This document shows positions 7,528 through 11,244 of a stretch of DNA of 11,244 bases, piece by piece. The stretch's first letter is position 1. Each line of letters starts with the position of its first letter. The position numbers were made by a program, and so were the translations under genes. A model generated the notes under the pieces. That model saw only the letters and a program-made list of their open reading frames with translations. It did not search any database and was not told the origin of the DNA. The stretch is from CAZPRY01 sp964589175 (GTDB taxonomy: Bacteria > Fidelibacterota > UBA2242), in assembly GCA_964589175.1 (NCBI GenBank), contig CAZPRY010000086.1, positions 1 through 11,244 of the forward strand. Direction: 5' to 3'.

Positions 7528-10500
7528 AATTCGAAGCGTGATGAACGGGCATCTGTACCATATAACCCTACAAAATATCTTGCTGATCGCGATTCTCGGC
7601 TGCCTCTCCATAAGCCCGGCTTCCGAAATTCTCTATACGGAAAGACTCCATCTCACCAGCCAGGATTATGATTTATGCGACAATAAAATCCATTTCATCC
7701 GTCAGGATAGTCTGGGCTTTATGTGGTTTTGCACCTCGCAAGGACTCGATCGCTACGACGGATATACTTTTAAACACTACACTTTCCCCGACGGTATCCA
7801 CAATAACTTGCCCGGGAATAATATCACTTCCATCTACCTGGATAAAAACGAAATCATCTGGATTGCAACCCAGAAAAGCGGTTTTGCCCGACTGGATTCG
7901 AAAACCGATTCTGTGCAATGTTTCCTATATAATCAGGACTCTACGAAAAATCTCAAATACTTTTTCGTGTGCGACATCATCGCAGACGATTCGGGACTGG
8001 TCTGGGCCGCCACCCGCTGGACGGGCATTCAAAAATACGATCCCTTGACCGGAATCTATACAAGTTACCAGCACGATCCCCAAGATCCGTCCAGCCTATC
8101 CTCGCAACATATCAATAAAATCTACCAGGATCGTACCGGTAATCTATGGGTAGGAAGCTCGGACAATGGGCTGGATCTATTCGATCGGGGGAAGAATAAC
8201 TTCCGGCACTTCACCCATACCCCGAACATCTCAACCAGTCTCAGCAATAATTGCGTACAATACTTCTATGAAGACCGAAAAGGCAATCTGTGGATCGGTA
8301 CGAATCACGGACTTAACAAATACAATCCCCAAAACGAAACCTTCACCCGCTTTGAATACGACCCGCAAGACGTTTACAGTATCAACGAGAATAAGGTCTT
8401 CGCCATCAGTGAAGACCGGCAGGGGAACCTCCTTGTGGGTACGGTCAATGGGGGCTTGAATGTGTATGATCCGCAGACAAACCGGTTCTACAACATACGG
8501 AATTCATCGTCTTTTCCACCCCAAATGCCCCTTAAAATCCGCAGCATCTGCGTTGACCGTTCCAACTGTATCTGGTTAGGTTCCATCCGCAATGGCGTTT
8601 ATATGTATTCCCAATCGACGCGCTTCGCCCGGCATATCAGGCTTCCGGAGAAATCCGTCGCCAAGAAAACGATCGTCACCCTGTATGCCGGCAGCGAGAA
8701 TGTACTCTTGATCGGGACCAATGAAGGTCTCGAATTTTATGATATGATTAAAAACGTTATTTGTTCACCGGATCCGAAATATTCGGATTTGAGTAAATAC
8801 GTAATATTTGACATCAAACCTGATCTTAACGACAACCTCTGGTTAGCCACCAGTTCCGGTCTTAAAAAAATCCCGGCTTCATCCCGGAAAATTATCCATT
8901 ACGATCCCGATCCAAATGATAATAACAGCCTGAGCGATAAAAAAATACTCTCCCTCCTTTGCGACCGGAGTGGTGTGATCTGGGCGGGCACAAGCAACGG
9001 TTATCTTGAGGAATACTCCGCTATCGATGACGCTTTCATCCATCATAAGCAGGCACTGACACCCCCGGTTTCCATTCAGAATATCACCGAAGATACGGAA
9101 GGCAACATCTGGTTCGGAACCTATGGTCACGGCCTAAAAAAACTTAACCGCAATACCAACCTTATTGAAGATTACGACTTCGATCCCCGCATTCCCGGCA
9201 CTTTCAGCAGCAGCCGGATTGCAAGCCTGGCCTGTGATTCCGGCGGTTCACTCTGGATCGGGACCGGCCATTCCGGCGTTTTCCGATACCATCCGGCGAC
9301 GGGCACGTATACGACCTTTACCCAGTCGGACGGATTGATCAACAACGATATTTTAAGTCTGATCATCGACGATCGAAATTCCCTCTGGATTCAGACAATT
9401 ACGGGACTCTCCCGCTATTCCATTCCTACGGGAAGCATCAGCAACCTGGATATCATGGATGGTATCGATTACTATTATCCGCCCGAACAAATGTATATCA
9501 GCCAGATCGCCTGCAGTTATAAAGATCAGTCAGGCCGGTTGTACTTTGCGGGTATCAATGGCATCAGCACCTTTCATCCTGACAGCCTTGAGAAAGAGCA
9601 CAAACCGCCGAATCTGATTCTGACTCAGATTGAAGTATTCGGAAAGGTAAAAAAACTTCCCCTCGCTCCGGAATACACTGAAACCATCCGGCTCGACTAT
9701 GATGAAAATTTCGTGACCTTTCGATTCGCTTTGCTCGATTATGTGGACGTGAATAACAACCAATTTTTCTATCGGTTGAAGAGACTCGAATCGGAGTGGG
9801 TGCAAGCAGGCGTACGGAATTACGCAAGTTATGCCAACCTCAAACCCGGTACCTACACTTTCGAAGTGAAAGGTGTCAACAAGCGAGGTGTCTGGACCAA
9901 GGATAACCTCTCGATCGATCTTATTATTGTCCCGCCATTTTGGCAAACCTGGTACTTTCGTCTCGGTTCGGGATTATTCCTCGTTGGTCTTGTCGCCATG
10001 ATCGTTCTGATTCGGTTGAGAGCCGCCCGTCGATACAGGGAAAAACTGGAAGAACTGGTCGAAGAAAAAAGTATCGAACTCCATCAAAAGGAATTAAAAT
10101 ACAGAAGTCTTTTCGAAGAAGCGATCGATCTGATCTTCACGGCGAACCTGGACGGCCGCATTCTGGATGTCAACCGGCATCTCGAGAATGTCACCGGCTA
10201 CCACAAGACAGAATTAATCGGCAAAAATCTCCTCGATATCGTTGATGCCTCACTCTGCGAAGCGGTCACACAACAGCATCAAAAAGTCATCGACGGCGCG
10301 ATCGTAGAATACGAAACCAAAATTTTGAATAAGTCCGGGGAATCGAGGGACATTTGGTTCAAGATCAGGCCCATTACTCAGAACGACAAGGTGGTCGAAA
10401 TCCATGGCACGGGACGGGATATTACGGCCCTAAAAGAGGCCGAGGCGAATCTGCGGAATGCCGAAAAGGCCAAACGGGAGAGTCTGAAGCAGCTGAGTCT

Positions 10501-11155
10501 GAAACTGGCTCATGAAATAAAAAATCCCCTGGCAACGATTAAAAGTTCCGCGCAACTCGTCGCTGGGGCCGCGGCGAACGACGACAACAGACTGCTGGTG
10601 CACATGGAGCGAATCAACCGCAATGTCAATATCTGCAATAAGGTTATTCGGGAACTTTACGATTTCACCCAGGAACATTATTACGAACTCACACCGATCA
10701 GTACACGCCTTCTCACGGATAAAATTTATGCCGACGCGCTTGAAATCGCCACGGAATATGCACTGATCGAGATTTTTCTCGAGGCGGCGGATACCGAAGT
10801 CCGCATCGCAGCCGATGAATTTAAATTATCTCAGGCCTTTAAAAATGTTTTACGCAACGCGTTCGAGGCCATGCCAAACGACGGCACACTAACGATCTCA
10901 ACCAAAATCATCGATCCCGGTTCAGAATTCCGGATCGAAATTAGCGATACGGGAATCGGTATCAGCAAAGAGAACCAGAAAAATATTTTTCAGCCTTTCT
11001 ACTCAACCAAAGCAACCGGTTTTGGTTTCGGACTCCCGCTCGTATACGAAATCATCACAGCCCATCGGGGCAGGATCGAATTTCAGAGCACCCCGGATTT
11101 CGGAACCCGTTTTCAAATATTTTTGCCTATATTATCTGCACCAATGAACAATTGA
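7508..11155 (+). CDS. Propeller-type sensor histidine kinase 2 (Reg_prop x14, Y_Y_Y, one PAS)
   Basis: Paralogue of the preceding kinase, 1215 aa, also predicted to sense a periplasmic signal. Domains: hydrophobic export segment (about 22-40); fourteen propeller repeats (about 45-693); Y_Y_Y domain (about 750-809); transmembrane helix (about 817-835); short linker with one LEELVEEKSIEL-like coiled coil; one PAS (about 863-974); HisKA with phospho-acceptor His1002 in AHEIKNPL; HATPase_c with N-box Asn1113/Asn1117, G1 Asp1147 (DTGIGI), F-box FQPFYSTK and G2 GFGFGL (1171-1176). The first coiled-coil/PAS module of kinase 1 is absent, which explains most of the length difference. The start is uncertain: ATG 7508 overlaps kinase 1 by 20 bp, while ATG 7541 falls 13 bp after its stop; neither has a good ribosome binding site. 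The export segment contains ILGC, which resembles a lipobox. The response regulator follows after 29 bp, supporting one operon. No receiver or DNA-binding domain is fused. Confidence 0.93.
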   Translation: MEIIKSEIRSVMNGHLYHITLQNILLIAILGCLSISPASEILYTERLHLTSQDYDLCDNKIHFIRQDSLGFMWFCTSQGLDRYDGYTFKHYTFPDGIHNNLPGNNITSIYLDKNEIIWIATQKSGFARLDSKTDSVQCFLYNQDSTKNLKYFFVCDIIADDSGLVWAATRWTGIQKYDPLTGIYTSYQHDPQDPSSLSSQHINKIYQDRTGNLWVGSSDNGLDLFDRGKNNFRHFTHTPNISTSLSNNCVQYFYEDRKGNLWIGTNHGLNKYNPQNETFTRFEYDPQDVYSINENKVFAISEDRQGNLLVGTVNGGLNVYDPQTNRFYNIRNSSSFPPQMPLKIRSICVDRSNCIWLGSIRNGVYMYSQSTRFARHIRLPEKSVAKKTIVTLYAGSENVLLIGTNEGLEFYDMIKNVICSPDPKYSDLSKYVIFDIKPDLNDNLWLATSSGLKKIPASSRKIIHYDPDPNDNNSLSDKKILSLLCDRSGVIWAGTSNGYLEEYSAIDDAFIHHKQALTPPVSIQNITEDTEGNIWFGTYGHGLKKLNRNTNLIEDYDFDPRIPGTFSSSRIASLACDSGGSLWIGTGHSGVFRYHPATGTYTTFTQSDGLINNDILSLIIDDRNSLWIQTITGLSRYSIPTGSISNLDIMDGIDYYYPPEQMYISQIACSYKDQSGRLYFAGINGISTFHPDSLEKEHKPPNLILTQIEVFGKVKKLPLAPEYTETIRLDYDENFVTFRFALLDYVDVNNNQFFYRLKRLESEWVQAGVRNYASYANLKPGTYTFEVKGVNKRGVWTKDNLSIDLIIVPPFWQTWYFRLGSGLFLVGLVAMIVLIRLRAARRYREKLEELVEEKSIELHQKELKYRSLFEEAIDLIFTANLDGRILDVNRHLENVTGYHKTELIGKNLLDIVDASLCEAVTQQHQKVIDGAIVEYETKILNKSGESRDIWFKIRPITQNDKVVEIHGTGRDITALKEAEANLRNAEKAKRESLKQLSLKLAHEIKNPLATIKSSAQLVAGAAANDDNRLLVHMERINRNVNICNKVIRELYDFTQEHYYELTPISTRLLTDKIYADALEIATEYALIEIFLEAADTEVRIAADEFKLSQAFKNVLRNAFEAMPNDGTLTISTKIIDPGSEFRIEISDTGIGISKENQKNIFQPFYSTKATGFGFGLPLVYEIITAHRGRIEFQSTPDFGTRFQIFLPILSAPMNN

Positions 11156-11184
11156 GAGAATAAGAAAAGAAATAGCAGGTGCTA

Positions 11185-11244
11185 ATGGAATCGATACTCA
11201 TTATTGATGATAACAAAGACACCCGGGACAATATTGCCGAGTTA
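11185..11244 (+). CDS. Response regulator, receiver domain N-terminus (cut by window edge)
   Basis: Twenty codons are visible, encoding MESILIIDDNKDTRDNIAEL. This is the first beta strand and acidic pocket (DD at residues 8-9) of a CheY-like receiver domain; the phosphorylated Asp, expected near residue 50-55, and any output domain lie outside the window. AGGTG at 11177-11181 sits 3 nt before the ATG and may act as a ribosome binding site, though the spacing is tight. It is the natural phospho-acceptor partner for one or both upstream kinases. Whether it is a stand-alone receiver, a DNA-binding regulator or an enzyme-linked regulator cannot be told. Confidence 0.85.
   Translation, partial: MESILIIDDNKDTRDNIAEL

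Noticed and set aside
9530..9946. 138-codon minus-strand open frame inside kinase 2
   Set aside because: It is fully antisense to the conserved Y_Y_Y region and has no recognisable product, so it is a shadow frame.

Overview
The window looks like a chromosomal segment of a Gram-negative bacterium of moderate GC content. A member of the FCB assemblage (Bacteroidetes relatives, or candidate phyla such as KSB1 or Calditrichaeota) is my best guess. The reasons are two very large periplasmic-propeller histidine kinases of the type abundant in that group, a TPR lipoprotein with a relaxed lipobox (F-A-N-C), and start codons that mostly lack a clear Shine-Dalgarno sequence. The phylum is an inference; there is no rRNA or other marker gene here.

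Layout: positions 1-186 hold no gene I can identify. A GT4-type glycosyltransferase lies on the minus strand (187-1455, TTG start). It is divergent from everything that follows, across a 179-bp gap carrying a pair of 11-bp direct repeats. The plus strand then carries a TPR lipoprotein (about 1635-3113) and a 130-bp gap with a weak hairpin and possible promoter elements. Next come two giant sensor histidine kinases (3244-7527 and 7508-11155) whose reading frames overlap by 20 bp. After a 29-bp gap, the first 20 codons of a response-regulator receiver domain (11185 to the window edge) follow.

The two kinases are paralogues with the same plan: N-terminal export/membrane signal, 14 two-component-propeller repeats (enough for two seven-bladed beta-propellers), a Y_Y_Y domain, one transmembrane helix, PAS, HisKA and HATPase_c. 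Kinase 1 differs by an extra coiled-coil plus PAS module that looks like an internal duplication with an exact 160-residue offset. All expected catalytic boxes are present in both. Neither has the receiver and AraC-type DNA-binding domains that Bacteroides hybrid two-component systems fuse to this sensor; a separate receiver protein follows instead.

The likely working model is that two periplasmic sensors, reading two related (perhaps carbohydrate-like) signals, feed one separate response regulator. The upstream TPR lipoprotein and the divergent glycosyltransferase may be associated with the same envelope or polysaccharide function, but that link rests on proximity only.
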